Shown here: positions 1 to 10,489 of the stretch, in pieces
Layout of the letters: the number at the start of each line of letters is the position of its first letter
Numbering within the stretch: the stretch's first letter is position 1
Assembly (NCBI GenBank): GCA_963920525.1
Contig: OY986438.1
Span: 94,958,557-95,022,556 of the forward strand
DNA: 64,000 nucleotides
From: Dichetophora obliterata
Lineage: Eukaryota; Arthropoda; Insecta; Diptera; Sciomyzidae
Reading direction: 5' to 3'
Made by a program: the position numbers and the translations under genes
The notes under the pieces: model-generated
Seen by the model: the letters and a program-made list of their open reading frames with translations, nothing else
What the model was told of the DNA's origin: nothing
Databases searched by the model: none

Positions 1-663
1 AACGGGTTCGGAATATTTTGCGAAATCATTTGTATACGAAAAAATTATCCGCAAGATGGGTGCCGCGTTTGCTTACTCTCGACTATTAACGCGATCGTGT
101 GACTGATTCAAAGGCAGTTTTGGCGATGCTAAACAAAGATAAGAAGGATTTTTTCTGCACCATCACTATACACCAGAGACATAGGAACAGTCGAAACAGT
201 GGACTTCACCGACCGAACCTGCTCCGAAGAAGGAGAATCAGGCAGAAAGGTTATGGCGGCGGTATTTTGGGATAAACGCGGTATAATCTACATCCATTAC
301 CTTCCATCGAAAAGAACGATCAAGGGCGAATAGTATGCAGCCGAATTGGATCGTTTTAACGACGCTTTCACGCTTTTAGGACAATGCGCGCCTTCACACA
401 TGCCCAGCTCCCATGGCAAAATTCCATGAATTCAATTACGAATTGCTTCCTCATCCAGTATATTCTCCACATTTGGCCCCCTCCGACTATTTTCTGTTTC
501 CAAACCTGAAGAAATGGCTCGGCGGAAAGAAATTCACCACCAGAGAGGAGCTATCACCGAAACAGAGGCCTATTTTGGGGACCTTCCGAAAACGTATTTT
601 TCGGATGGGATCAAAAAATTGGAGGAACGTTGAACAAAGTGTATCGAGCTAAAAGGAGACAAT
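1..663 (+). pseudogene. mariner transposase, broken, left part cut by window edge
   Basis: Degenerate mariner (DD34D family) transposase. Translating across shifts gives mariner-typical blocks in order: a region ending in ARWVPRLLT near position 60, then KAVLAMLNKDKKDFF, then HHYTPET, an AVFWDKRGIIYIHYL strand, QDNAP around 380, and ELLPHPVYSPHLAPSDYFLF from about 435. The block between DKKDFF and HHYTPET, which carries the first catalytic Asp (the MDE motif), is missing, and there are frameshifts and in-frame stops (for example where GERW/GEYY-like sequence is expected near 338, and at the Trp of the EERW block near 628). The end of the protein is displaced to 1731 by an insertion. It cannot encode active transposase. 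The element starts left of the window. Confidence 0.85.
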
Positions 664-1730
664 CAGGCATGTTTTGAATTCCCTTCGGAATCGGAAATGA
701 ATTCCATTTTCGATATTAAACGGTGTTCTGCACTCCGATCGGTCCATCGAAAACATTCGATCGGACATTCGAAACCATTCGATCCGAAACTCTCGATCGA
801 AACCAATCGGACATTCGAAACCATTCGATCCGAAACTCTCGATCGAAACCAATCGGATTCGAATATGCGTTCGATCATGCCAACTGAACACATCTCTATG
901 ACACATATGACAGCTGCATGACGTCTTGTTATTTGTTAACTTACAAATTATAGTTTAAACTGTATTGTAAGTTTAAGAAAGAAAAAAATGAGTTTAGTGA
1001 TGATAGCAACACTTTAAAGAGATGCTGAAAACAATAAGCAAGAAAATGTGAAGAGCAGACTTTTAAGAGATCGGAGTAATCTTTTGGAATTGACAAATTT
1101 TGCGTACGTCCAGTGCTTTTGAAGTTTAATAAATAAACATAAGTGTTTTTGTTACAGATTTATTGCACAATTTCGACTTAATAAAGCAGCATTTAAGTAT
1201 ATTTTGAATGAAGTGGAACTTCACGTGCGGTCATCTTCGATTCCGCCAGTGCTGCAGTTAACTTTGCGTTTTTTGGTGGTCACGGATGTTTTTCTATGAA
1301 GTTCAGAATGATTGCGTTTTACTCCGAATTTTTATACTTCCCCTTAAAGAAGTTAATTTTTATTATATTTGTGTACAAAAGATAAAAAATACTCACAGTT
1401 TTCTTTTAATTTACGCTGCGAACACACGTGACAATTTTACAATTTGTATTAGTTGTCAAATTATTGTAGTCGCCACGCAAACAAGAATGCAAAACACAAA
1501 AATGCAGCATTTGTGGGGAAATTTTTGTTTCACATAAAACGTTTACTATACAAATTTAAATCCTTTCGGATTACTTCCGCAATAAATTTCGGAATACAGA
1601 ACACCTACAATCCGCCAAATTCACAACTTTCAAATTCGAAGTTCGGAAACGGATTGCAGAACACCTCGCAAGCAAATGTTATCGGAATCAAATCCGCTTC
1701 CGACAGAAATCGGAATTCAGAACATGCCTG
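664..1730. mobile_element. 1.07-kb TIR element inserted in the mariner remnant
   Basis: The ends are inverted repeats: CAGGCATGTTTTGAATTCC on the left, and the same with one change (CAGGCATGTTCTGAATTCC) read inward from the right end. Sub-terminal copies of a GGTGTTCTG motif followed by CCG lie in inverted orientation at both ends (about 724, 1598 and 1655). Reading the host mariner across the insertion restores the family-typical C-terminus (Gly-Asp, then Tyr-Ile-Glu-Lys-stop), so the boundaries are supported by the interrupted frame. No transposase-like frame was recognised inside, so this looks non-autonomous. No clear target duplication was found, so the superfamily is unassigned. Confidence 0.65.
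761..858. repeat. 46-bp tandem repeat, two copies plus partial
   Basis: A unit beginning TCGGACATTCGAAACC is repeated exactly at 761 and 807, with a partial third copy from 853. It is rich in TTCGA/TCGAA and ATCGAT motifs. It lies inside the 664-1730 element near its left end and may be part of that element's sub-terminal structure. Open frames across it on both strands are by-products of the repeat. Confidence 0.8.
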
Positions 1731-1745
1731 TATATTGAGAAATAA
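1731..1745 (+). pseudogene. last codons and stop of the interrupted mariner
   Basis: Five codons (Tyr-Ile-Glu-Lys-stop) complete the mariner C-terminus that breaks off at 663, directly after the right end of the inserted element. About 470 bases after it, up to 2218, hold no recognisable gene and probably include decayed mariner 3' sequence. Confidence 0.65.
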
Positions 1746-2219
1746 AACGTTTTTTTGCCGTAAAAATCCGTGATTCATTTTTCACGGAATTATCAAATTG
1801 CCCTCGTATAAAGCTATTTACAATAGGTAATGACAATAGTTACTCTATTTATTCCCTGAGCTAAACAAGTTAAATGAACCAATTTGGGTAGAATATTTTT
1901 AAATTGTATCCAGCCTTAATCATGTAAGATACTGCATCCGTTAAAAATAAAAGCACTTTATTTTCATTGCCTCTTGCCATAAAGATCTCACTCCACTATT
2001 TACAAAACGAGAGTTGTGTAGCTTTTCACTGTTTGTCATTTGTTTGTGCAATTTTGTGCGGATGTGTTGGATGAGCTTTAATTTTCTGTCACATGTTACC
2101 TTAATAAAAATGGCTGTAATAGATTTGAAGTGAAAAGAGAGGTAATATGAAATTTCCCAACTCACTCCCTGAGTCTCTCTGAGAAACGTTACCATAGGAA
2201 CTCCTCGCAACAAACTTTA

Positions 2220-2531
2220 ATGCCTTGAACACATTGACTACGACAGCAACAGTGCGTCAAATGTCAAATTATTTTTACATGCTTTTCTTATGGAGGTGAA
2301 AGTGGTGAAAATGTTGCAACGACAATGAGTGATTGCAACAAAGTCGCTGTCCTCGGTTTAGAATTTTTTCTAATTTGACGTGCGACAACAACCCTATAAA
2401 ACATAAAACGTTTACCTATATACGTGTTTGTGTATACGTGAATGAAACAATCTAATGATACTTCCAGATTGTTGTTTCTTTCTTTATAATGTTTCGCACT
2501 GTTGCAGTCGTCGTCAATGTGTTCAGTACAT
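2220..2531. mobile_element. TA-flanked MITE, copy A
   Basis: Non-coding element with inverted ends: ATGCCTTGAACACATTG at the left, and the right end read inward is ATGTACTGAACACATTG. The match continues inward through CAACAGTGCG. It is flanked by TA on both sides, and a second copy begins immediately after the shared TA. The TA duplication suggests Tc1/mariner-type mobilisation, but the family was not recognised. Confidence 0.65.
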
Positions 2532-2533
2532 TA

Positions 2534-2782
2534 ATGCCTTGAACACATTGACTACGACAGCAACAGTGCGTCAAATGTCAAATTATTTTTACATGCTTTT
2601 CTTATGGAGGTGAAAGTGGTGAAAATGTTGCAACGACAATGAATGATTGCAACAAAGTCGCTGTCCTAGGTTTAGAATTTTTTCTAATTTGACGTGCGAC
2701 AACTGATGATACTTCCAGATTGTTGTATCTTTCTTCATATTGTTTCGCACTGTTGCAGTCGTCGTCAATGTGTTCAGTACAT
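2534..2782. mobile_element. TA-flanked MITE, copy B
   Basis: Second copy of the 2220-2531 element in the same orientation, nearly identical over its left 165 bases and with the same inverted right end. It lacks about 66 internal bases present in copy A. The left flank is the TA shared with copy A; the right flank reads CA, which may be a mutated TA. Confidence 0.65.
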
Positions 2783-3978
2783 CAGTCAGAAATTTCACGC
2801 AACAAATAAATGAATGTTGTCAGCGAAATTCCACGTAAACAAACATAGTACTATGCTTCAGATAAAATTTGTTGAAGTATTTTCTTCGAAACATTTTTTT
2901 CAAAGGCTTTCTGTTTGATTCTTACAAGCTTTCAAAATTTTTTTATAAAGTATCAAAAATATAAAATTCTCACCACTGATACCTCAAAGCTGCTTTAAAG
3001 AGCACTTCGGCATCGATGTTAATGTGATTTTCAAAGCAACGATACGCGTTTTTGCTGCTGGGGTTGCCATAAAATCACAAACAAGTGAGAACATAAACTT
3101 TTTGATTGTCAAAAATTATCGTTGTATGACAAGAAAAATCGAAATGCCAACATGTTGGCATTTGCCATTTGGCATTTGACATGTTGCCAACATGTTGTGT
3201 CAGTTGTTGCCTAAAAAAAATTTCGTTGTAATTTTTTTTTTATTTACACTGCTAGCGAAATTTATAAAATGTTGTTATTTTTATTGGTTTAAAATTAAAA
3301 TTACACTTAAACAGGGATTATCGCAGTGGCTGGTGTGGCTTCCAAGAGATTTGTCGCAAGATGCGTTTTCGGTATTCGCGTTGATGCGATCGCTTTACCT
3401 GGAGTTTATGCACTTTTTGTTGCGATAGAACGTAGCGATGGATCTTTTGGAGGCGGCATCGGCCGCTGTGGTAATTTTTGTTTCACAAATAACATCAAAA
3501 GTGAAAACGGTATCTCAATCAATTGACACGCAAATTCAACGTCAGTCTTTGACATTCGATTTTATGTCAGTTTTTGGGTGGAAATGAAAACGCATTTGAC
3601 ATCATATGATCATATGATCAAGCCTACTGACATCAGTGATTGTTGTTATTTAAATTGACCTAGTAAAAACAAGGCTTAAGGCGTTAAGAAGATTGAAAAA
3701 AAAAAACGTCTGTAACTAAGGCGCTGACAAATCTAATGCAAATTTTTGTTTTTTTAATTTTATTTATATCTCAAATCTGTCTTTTATAACAGACAATAAG
3801 CAATTTAGATGATTATACTAAGCATTTTTTATATTTCTATATGTTTGTTGTTTTCAAAACCAAATTTGTAGCTCAAAAAACCAAATTTTTGAATGAAATT
3901 GTCAATAACTGAAAAGCAGTTGACAGTTTTTTATAAATTTTTTTTTAATTTAATTTTTATTGAGACTTTTCTTTCTAA
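2783..3978. other. no gene recognised
   Basis: A+T-rich sequence. At 3147-3198 there is a cluster of CATGTTGGCA/TTTGGCATTTGACA inverted and direct repeats. A short open stretch at about 3320-3590 encodes a Leu/Ala-rich peptide with no family I can name. Confidence 0.5.
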
Positions 3979-4237
3979 AGGCCCAACCAAGTTATGCTTT
4001 AGCAAACAAAAGCCTCAGAGAAAAGTTGACGAAAAGTATGATTAAGTACAAAAGTCGCCCAAGTTAGCAGATTTCATGCTGAACAAAATGTCGAAACATT
4101 TACAATATCTTGACACAAATATATTGAAAAAGTTCAAAAGTTCTTTGACAAATTTGTTGAAGTAGGCCTGCCTGCTTTTTCATATATGTATTTTAGCAAT
4201 TTTTATAAGATTTTCAACAAAATCGGGATCTGCATTA

Positions 4238-4512
4238 CGTCGCCTGAGACAATAAACGTCGTATGTGAAAATTTTCACTTTTGAGATTATTGAGAAAAGG
4301 GGGCTATAAATTCTAAAAAAATAGCGGTAAGACCACAAAAATTATCTATTGTGAATATTAAAATTATCGTAATCTATTGTGAAATGTGTTTGCAAATAGG
4401 CCTGAAATTCTGAAGAATATTGCTCCGCTAGATTTTGAATTATAGTTCTTTTTTCTCAATCATCTCAAAAGTAAAAATTTTCACATACGACATTTATTTT
4501 CTCAAGCGACGA
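4238..4512. mobile_element. MITE with TTA flanks, inside the 3979-5804 element
   Basis: Left end CGTCGCCTGAGACAATAAA; right end read inward is CGTCGCTTGAGAAAATAAA. The inverted match extends through GTCGTATGTGAAAATTTT. TTA lies on the outside of both ends. No coding capacity. The length and 3-bp flank suggest another Harbinger-type MITE. Confidence 0.55.
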
Positions 4513-4559
4513 TTAGTTTTGAATAAATAAATTTTTTCAATTGACAGATAAACTAGTAA

Positions 4560-5118
4560 GGAATTATCTTCGACTAGGCCGAAGTTAAAATACCCCCACG
4601 GCCGAATTAGAGTATATATAAAGTCTTAAGCAAACTATTAAAAATATTTAAAGGGATTTTCCCGTTTTGGTTAAGTCACTTTGTATAGTAGGTAGGCGTG
4701 GTTTTCATCCGATTTTTACAAATTTAATACTCAAAATAAATATTCAATATTTAAGACACTGTGCGAAATTTGAAGTCATTAAATTGATTTTTGGGGAATT
4801 TAAGGAGATCTTACCGTTTTGGTTAAGTCACTTTGTATGGGAGGTAGGCGTGGTTTTCATCCGATTTTGCTCAGATTAAAACTTGTCCTCCATTTTTGTA
4901 TAAAAAGCTTATATTTTGAATTTCGTTATGATAGCTCAAAAATTACGGCTGCTATCGTGGACACAGACGGACAGACGGACATGGCTAAATCGACTCAGGA
5001 GGTGATGCTGATCAGGAATATATATACTTTTCTATACCGGCCACGCATCCTTATCGGCGTTACAAACGGAGTGAAAAAATTAATATACCCCCATTACGTT
5101 TTTTAAACGTGGGGGGTA
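4560..5118 (+). repeat. dispersed dipteran repeat, copy 1
   Basis: Begins near CCGAAGTTAAAATACCCC and contains two tandem-like copies of a segment with GGTTAAGTCACTTTGTAT (4668 and 4821), then a GACGGACAGACGG-type tract, then a tail ending in a GGGGGTATA motif. Related pieces occur at 54475-54845 and, inverted, at 50970-51050. The tract followed by CATGGCTAAATCGACTC is a pattern widespread in fly genomes; I do not assign a family. Confidence 0.55.
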
Positions 5119-5283
5119 TAAAAAAAGAAAAAATTGTAAACTACATATCTTAAAAAAGGTTGCCATCAGCTAACACATAAAACATGTTTATAGTGCTGCT
5201 TGGCTTATAAGCTGTGGAAAACGCAAAATTTCACAGCAAAAAGATACAAATTTTCAATGATTTGCTAAAATATATATATATAT

Positions 5284-5530
5284 CTGTTGTCACAAGGAAT
5301 AATGACTAAACTCAAAATATCGTAAAAAAGCGATATGAAATTTACTTTATTGCCAATTTTTGGAAGCATGCAGATATCCATTTTTTGACCAGAATTGATC
5401 ATCACTTATATCTACACATATTTTGTTTGTAACTGTTCATATATTTCAAAAAAATGGGTCGTAGTTCGTGCAATTAAAATATCGTGTTTTACGATACTTT
5501 GAGTTTAGTCGTCATTCCTTGTGAACACAG
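5284..5530. mobile_element. MITE with ATATATA flanks
   Basis: Left end CTGTTGTCACAAGGAATAAT; right end read inward is CTGTGTTCACAAGGAATGAC. The inverted match continues through GACTAAACTCAAA and TATCGTAAAA. The flanks are ATATATAT on the left and ATATATAA on the right, which could be an 8-bp duplication or simple sequence. It lies inside the 3979-5804 element. Confidence 0.55.
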
Positions 5531-5874
5531 ATATATAAAAAAACGATATTTTTCATTGAAAAATTTGCCATACAAATAATAAAATTTTAATTAAACACAT
5601 TCTCAATACTGTTAGCAACCCTATTCTGCTTAGCAAACTGCGATGTCAAGCGCTCTCTCTCAAGTTTTAAAAAGTAAACGAATGTTGAAAAAAATTAACG
5701 AAAGGAATGCTTAAGCAAAACTTGGGCGACTTCATATAATGCTGTGTAAGAGCATGCTTTTGCTCTCAAACTTTTGTTTGCTTACGTATAACTTGGTTGG
5801 GCCTTAACCTTTTACCAAAAGACAATTCTTAATAGATACTTTGACAGGAAAACTTACAAACTGTAGTTGTGTTA

Positions 5875-6708
5875 TGGCCCAGTTAGCCTCGCATGGCACA
5901 GCAGCGCATGCAACGCAGATAAGCAGCTAGCATACAGCCAAATAAATGGTGATTATGCAACGCCTAGTCACATAGTCAAAATATAACAATAAAAACAAGA
6001 ATACAACGATTTTATTTTAATAAATTAACCGCACTTGGTCAAACAATTTTACAACTCCACATCTGTTTTGCCAAAACGTCAAATACATAGAAGAATACAC
6101 AGATATTATGGTCCAGTTAGCCTCGCATGGCATAGCAGTGCATGGCTTAACAAGCGTCACATCGAAATCTGTTCAATAGGATTTGTGTGTATCTGATTAT
6201 GCACAACATGGCAACGCATGGCAATGCTCAGATAAAAACAGAAATGCATCTCTGACTACATAGATAAACATGGAAGATCTATTTCATTTTAATATCTGTG
6301 TATTCTTCTATGTATTTGACGTTTTGGCAAAACAGATGTGAAGTTGTAAAATTGTTTGATCAAGTGCGGTTAATTTATTAAAATAAAATCGTTGTATTCT
6401 TCTTTTTTATTGTTTTATTTTGACCATGTGACTATGCTTTGCATAATCACCATTTATTTAGCTGTGTGCTAGCTGCTTATCTGCGTTGCATGCGCTGCTG
6501 TGCCATGCAAGGCTAACTGGACCATTAAAATTAAATAGATCTTCCATGTTTATCTATGTAGTCAGAGATGCATTTCTGTTTTTATCTGAGCATTGCCATG
6601 CGTTGCCATGTTGTGCATGAACAGATACACACAAATCCTATTAAAAAGATTTCGATGTGACGCTTGTTAAGCCATGCACTGCTATGCCATGCGAGGCTAA
6701 CTGGACCA
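5875..6708. mobile_element. PIF/Harbinger-type MITE, outer copy (interrupted)
   Basis: Ends TGGCCCAGTTAGCCTCGCAT and, read inward from the right, TGGTCCAGTTAGCCTCGCAT, flanked by TTA at 5872-5874 and 6709-6711. Removing the inner copy and one TTA leaves about 415 bp, matching the inner copy's 416 bp. The outer copy runs in the opposite orientation to the inner one. No coding frame. Confidence 0.85.
6109..6524. mobile_element. PIF/Harbinger-type MITE, inner copy inserted in a sister copy
   Basis: A complete 416-bp copy with TGGTCCAGTTAGCC ends and perfect TTA duplications at 6106-6108 and 6525-6527. The target lies in the middle of the outer copy, in a TTAAAAT stretch that the inner copy also carries intact on its opposite strand, so the junction can be checked against it. 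Confidence 0.85.
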
Positions 6709-6711
6709 TTA

Positions 6712-7471
6712 TTCTAAAGTATTAGAGAGAGTAAAAGCAACCAGCTGCAGTGATTAAGGAATGGGAGGGAATGCATATGATTATGATGCGTATAAAGTGG
6801 AAAATTAATGTTTGCTCCCGTTATCAAAATTTATTATTTTTGAGCTTCAAATTTTGTTTTTAGATAAAAAAATTACAACAAACGCATAGAAATATTCAAA
6901 ATACTGGTTCAAGGTATATTAATCCAAGTACTATAAATAAACTGTCAGTCATGGAAATATAATGTCAAACAGAGGAAATGACAATAACCAATGTTGCTTC
7001 TGTACTAAAAACAAAAAAGGGGCAAGATTTTGGAATTGTTTGAAAGAAAATATTTGTAAATATAAAATTTTATTAACTCTATAGCAATTTTTATGTTCAT
7101 TATTTAAAATAGTTTTTTCAATTAAGTAAGGGTTGATGCCAAATGCAGTTGCAAATATGGGAAATTCAACATTTCGCACTATTAACACATCAAGCACAAC
7201 AATAAGAAAAACCCCTTATTTATTTGTGTGGGCTTACATTACTTGGTTTTGACATAAGACTCCTAAAAGCCGGTAGCGCAGTCGCGACTTATAGTACCTG
7301 GGTGAATATATCTTGATACTGGTTAACAATTGTTAATTTGCCAGAATAGGGCTGTAAATTGACATAAAGTCGTGCATTTCCATTAAAATACATGACCAGG
7401 TATTAAAAAAAAGTACTATAAAAGATTTAGTACTCTATTTCGCTGTCATCCAAAAAAGATATTGTCAGAAC
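6712..7471. other. no gene recognised
   Basis: A+T-rich intergenic sequence. A minus-strand open stretch at 6949-7197 has no recognisable domain and unremarkable composition; I do not call it a gene. Confidence 0.5.
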
Positions 7472-7740
7472 ATTTCAATTATCGCTGAGCCTTTTCAAAT
7501 AATTTGTGCTGAATCTGCTAATTTTGTCTTTTACAGGTAAAATGTTAAGATCTCTTTTGATAGTTTTCTTGGATATGAACCATGCTGCGTTTGTTATAAG
7601 CCTAAGAGTTTTTATTGGTATTTCTCTAGAATTTCTACATTTTCCATGGCAGTTCCTCATAATTGTAATCCGTAAGTCCAAACCAACGAATTTCAAATGG
7701 CGTTATAAATTTGCACCTTATTATTGAGAGATAGCTGCGA
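7472..7740 (-). pseudogene. Jockey-like LINE polymerase, C-terminal fragment
   Basis: On the minus strand, fragments of the Jockey ORF2 C-terminus can be read: WTYGLQL followed by a stop and GTA (family WGTA motif), ENVEILEKYQ, then KTLRLITNAAWFISKKTIKRD and ISRFSTNYLKRLSDN. Known Jockey-clade proteins end with this succession (IEILQRFQ-type segment, a NAPW-type motif, a short DL..L segment, and RFSSNY). Frameshifts and stops break it. Only the last 75 or so residues remain. Confidence 0.7.
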
Positions 7741-10114
7741 GTGTCGACATAAAAGCCAATAGAGTTTTTGATGTTTCATGTTAAGTTGTGTGCGTTTGGC
7801 CCTAGGATTTTTTGTTTGTGAAACTTTAAGATTTCTTGAAACTTTAAAATCAGACTGTTATTGCTTATCGACACAGATTTGATAGAAATTATAATACATA
7901 AAAAAAAATTCTTTCACTATATCAAAGAAGATTATTTCAAACTTAATCAGAAATAAATATGGAGTTAGTGAATTTTTACCCTCAAAATTTTATGTTTGAA
8001 ACAAATGTTTGCTTTTATTTATATGAGCTATATTATGAGACATGTGTGCGAATTTTTTTTTCTATTGCTGTATACTTTAAATTTGTAAAATTTCTTCTTA
8101 GCAACTGTTCTTCATCTTAAACAGTCTCAACCATAAAATACAATAAAAAAAAATAAAATCTTTAAAGCTTACTTATAATTTGTATATACTATATAAGTAT
8201 TTGAAAAAAAATTACATCTATATTTATTAATCATAAAAAATATATATTTGTTAAATTTTTTCGGCCATAAACGTTAAGAGACTGCAAAAAACAATATGTT
8301 TTAGTTTTAAGCCAACTTAAAGTGAATAGAAGTTAAAAAGAAAAAGTCAAAATATAAAATTATTTTATCTGTAAAACTGCACTTAGACAGTATTTTAATT
8401 ACAGGCTCTTACTTTCAATATAAAATTGTCAGTTAAGTCGTGTTAAATAGTTTTTTGCAGTTAAATTTTTGCATGTTTTATTTAGTGAAAACCAACAAAA
8501 CTTATTTTTAAATAAAAATTCTTGTTAAAACAAGCTAGAAGGGCGCTTATTTTGGGTAAAACACATTTGATTGATGTCGGTCTAAAATAATAAAATAAAA
8601 TTTGCCTTGATACCTCTGAAAGAAACATTCAAAATACGCAGCTTAATAAATTAAAAATTATTAAATTCTTTAAAATTATTAAAACAGAGAATTAAATAAA
8701 AACATACAACCACATACAAATACAACAAAAGCCGCCCGAAGTTTTAACAGCCCCTTCAGATATATTTACATACTACATATACGAGTATATATGGCTCTAC
8801 GCATTTGCGTATACCTTCAACAAACAAATACCATTAATAACCATGTAAGTCATGAAATATTGTATATAAAATTTAAAAAATATTAATCTTAACAAAAAAT
8901 ATATACACATACCTACAATTGAAATATGAAACCATAAAACAAATTATTTTTATAACTACAAAATTAACAGTACATAATTTTTGCTTTTTGGTGATTGACT
9001 AACGATAGTCATTCGATACTCCATAAAAGATAGAACGAAAATAAAAACCCAGCCAAAAATTGTATATGACTGAAATTTAAAGCGTATGAGAAACGTATTC
9101 TTCGTTATTTTATTTTGTTTAACTTTCCTGAACATTTGTTATTAATTTTGCACCTTATTCAAATTTAAAATTAACAAGTTTTGATGATGCGGATATTCTC
9201 GTTCAATCAAACATTAAACGAAACAATTTTTGTGTTATCTGTGATTTTATTTTTATTTATAAACAATTTTCTAAGTATGTCTCTTTTGTTTTTATACTTG
9301 TATATAATGGATACAATAAAATACTTAAATATGTCTATCAAAAATGTATCTTAATGCAACTCAATTTATACTTAATGTTCTTTCTTTTTATTTTGTTGTC
9401 ATTTCTAACAAACATATTAAAACATGAAATAATATGATTGCAAAAATAACCATAGCGTTGAATCATGTCGAAACATCGAAAAATATTTCGAAACACTGTG
9501 TATTATTTTCAATAGAAATAGTTTAAGTAATACAAATACTTGGCTTAATACTGCTGCTCTCTGAATTTTTTTATTATTTAATTATTTCGTATTAATAAAT
9601 TAATTTAACTTAAAAAATATAATAATTTCAATAAATGTTCTTAAATACTTATATTAAAAAATTAATTTGTCCTAATTAGTTTCATTTTAAAACAATTTTA
9701 TCGATATTGCAAGTTCTCAGACGGTTTTTTTTATACTAAATTGATGCTTAGGGGTTGCCCCCTTTATATGCAAAGACGTTGTGTTGATTCAGAAGACATA
9801 CAGGTTCTACTTAATTGGAGGGTGGAAATTTTTCTTGCGCAAAATAGGCATTGCACGTAATTTTGAATGTGTAAACACTTGATTGTACGCCATTTGTGAA
9901 ATTGCATGCAATCGAAAAAATGTTGGTTGACTTCCAACTTTTCTTGCGCAATTTGATAACTTGATCAAAATTTTTGACGTTTTGTTTTGCTTATTTCTGT
10001 CTCCTCTCTATCGTTGTTCGGATTTTCCAAGCAGTTCAATTTCTGTTCAGTAATTTTTATGAGATAAATTATTAAAAAACATTGAATATAATTAAATTAT
10101 TTTAGGTTGCCAAA
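7741..10114. other. A+T-rich intergenic sequence, no gene recognised
   Basis: About 2.4 kb of very A+T-rich sequence with short homopolymer and TA-rich tracts. No open frame of interest, no large inverted repeat and no recognised TE protein. Confidence 0.5.
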
Positions 10115-10282
10115 AAGTGGAGTGGAGACAGAACCATACAATTTCTGGAGGAAGACGAGAGTCACAGTTGCTTATGGAATGTGCATTCTACACTGTATAA
10201 AAAAATGTGCATGACTGCTCCAGATGCCGAGGCAAAGATTCACTCGATAAGGACGTCTTACTCCGACGTCTTACTTCAATAG
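10115..10282 (+). pseudogene. MADF-domain exon remnant
   Basis: Encodes 55 residues beginning KWSGDRTIQFLEEDE and continuing with CLWN, then YKKM and an Ala-rich/IHSIRTSYSDV helix before a stop at 10280. MADF domains have this pattern: Trp near the start, a hydrophobic first helix, the invariant C-LW-N signature, then a Tyr-Lys pair and a last helix. A possible splice acceptor (TTTAG) ends at 10104. MADF proteins are DNA-binding factors and are also accessory proteins of PIF/Harbinger elements. No downstream exon was found, so this is either a decayed transposon gene or an isolated exon. Confidence 0.6.
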
Positions 10283-10489
10283 TGCCTGCTTCGTTTTATT
10301 ATTCTTTTAATTTTTTTATTTTCGCACTCTTTTGTTATTTTCTTGTTTTTCGCCTTTCATATGCTTCGCAAAACAAAACCGCGCTCGAGATTATTCCACA
10401 AGCTAACTGTGTGACTAAAGAAAGAATAATATCGATAATGCGAACATTGTAAAAAGTAAATCTTATTACTAGGTGAAAAAACTGTCTTA

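Larger units (their letters stand above)
3979..5804. mobile_element. PIF/Harbinger-type element, 1.8 kb, nested
   Basis: Inverted ends AGGCCCAACCAAGTTAT, with about 95 bp of imperfect inverted match at each end, are flanked by a perfect TAA duplication (3976-3978 and 5805-5807). A 3-bp TTA/TAA duplication with GG/GC-rich TIRs is the PIF/Harbinger signature. The interior has no transposase; it is filled by two smaller inverted-repeat elements and a dispersed repeat annotated separately. Confidence 0.7.

Noticed and set aside
649..921. Overlapping open frames on both strands (Arg/Ser/Phe-rich).
   Set aside because: They follow the 46-bp tandem repeat and exist in several frames at once, a by-product of repeat sequence lacking stops.
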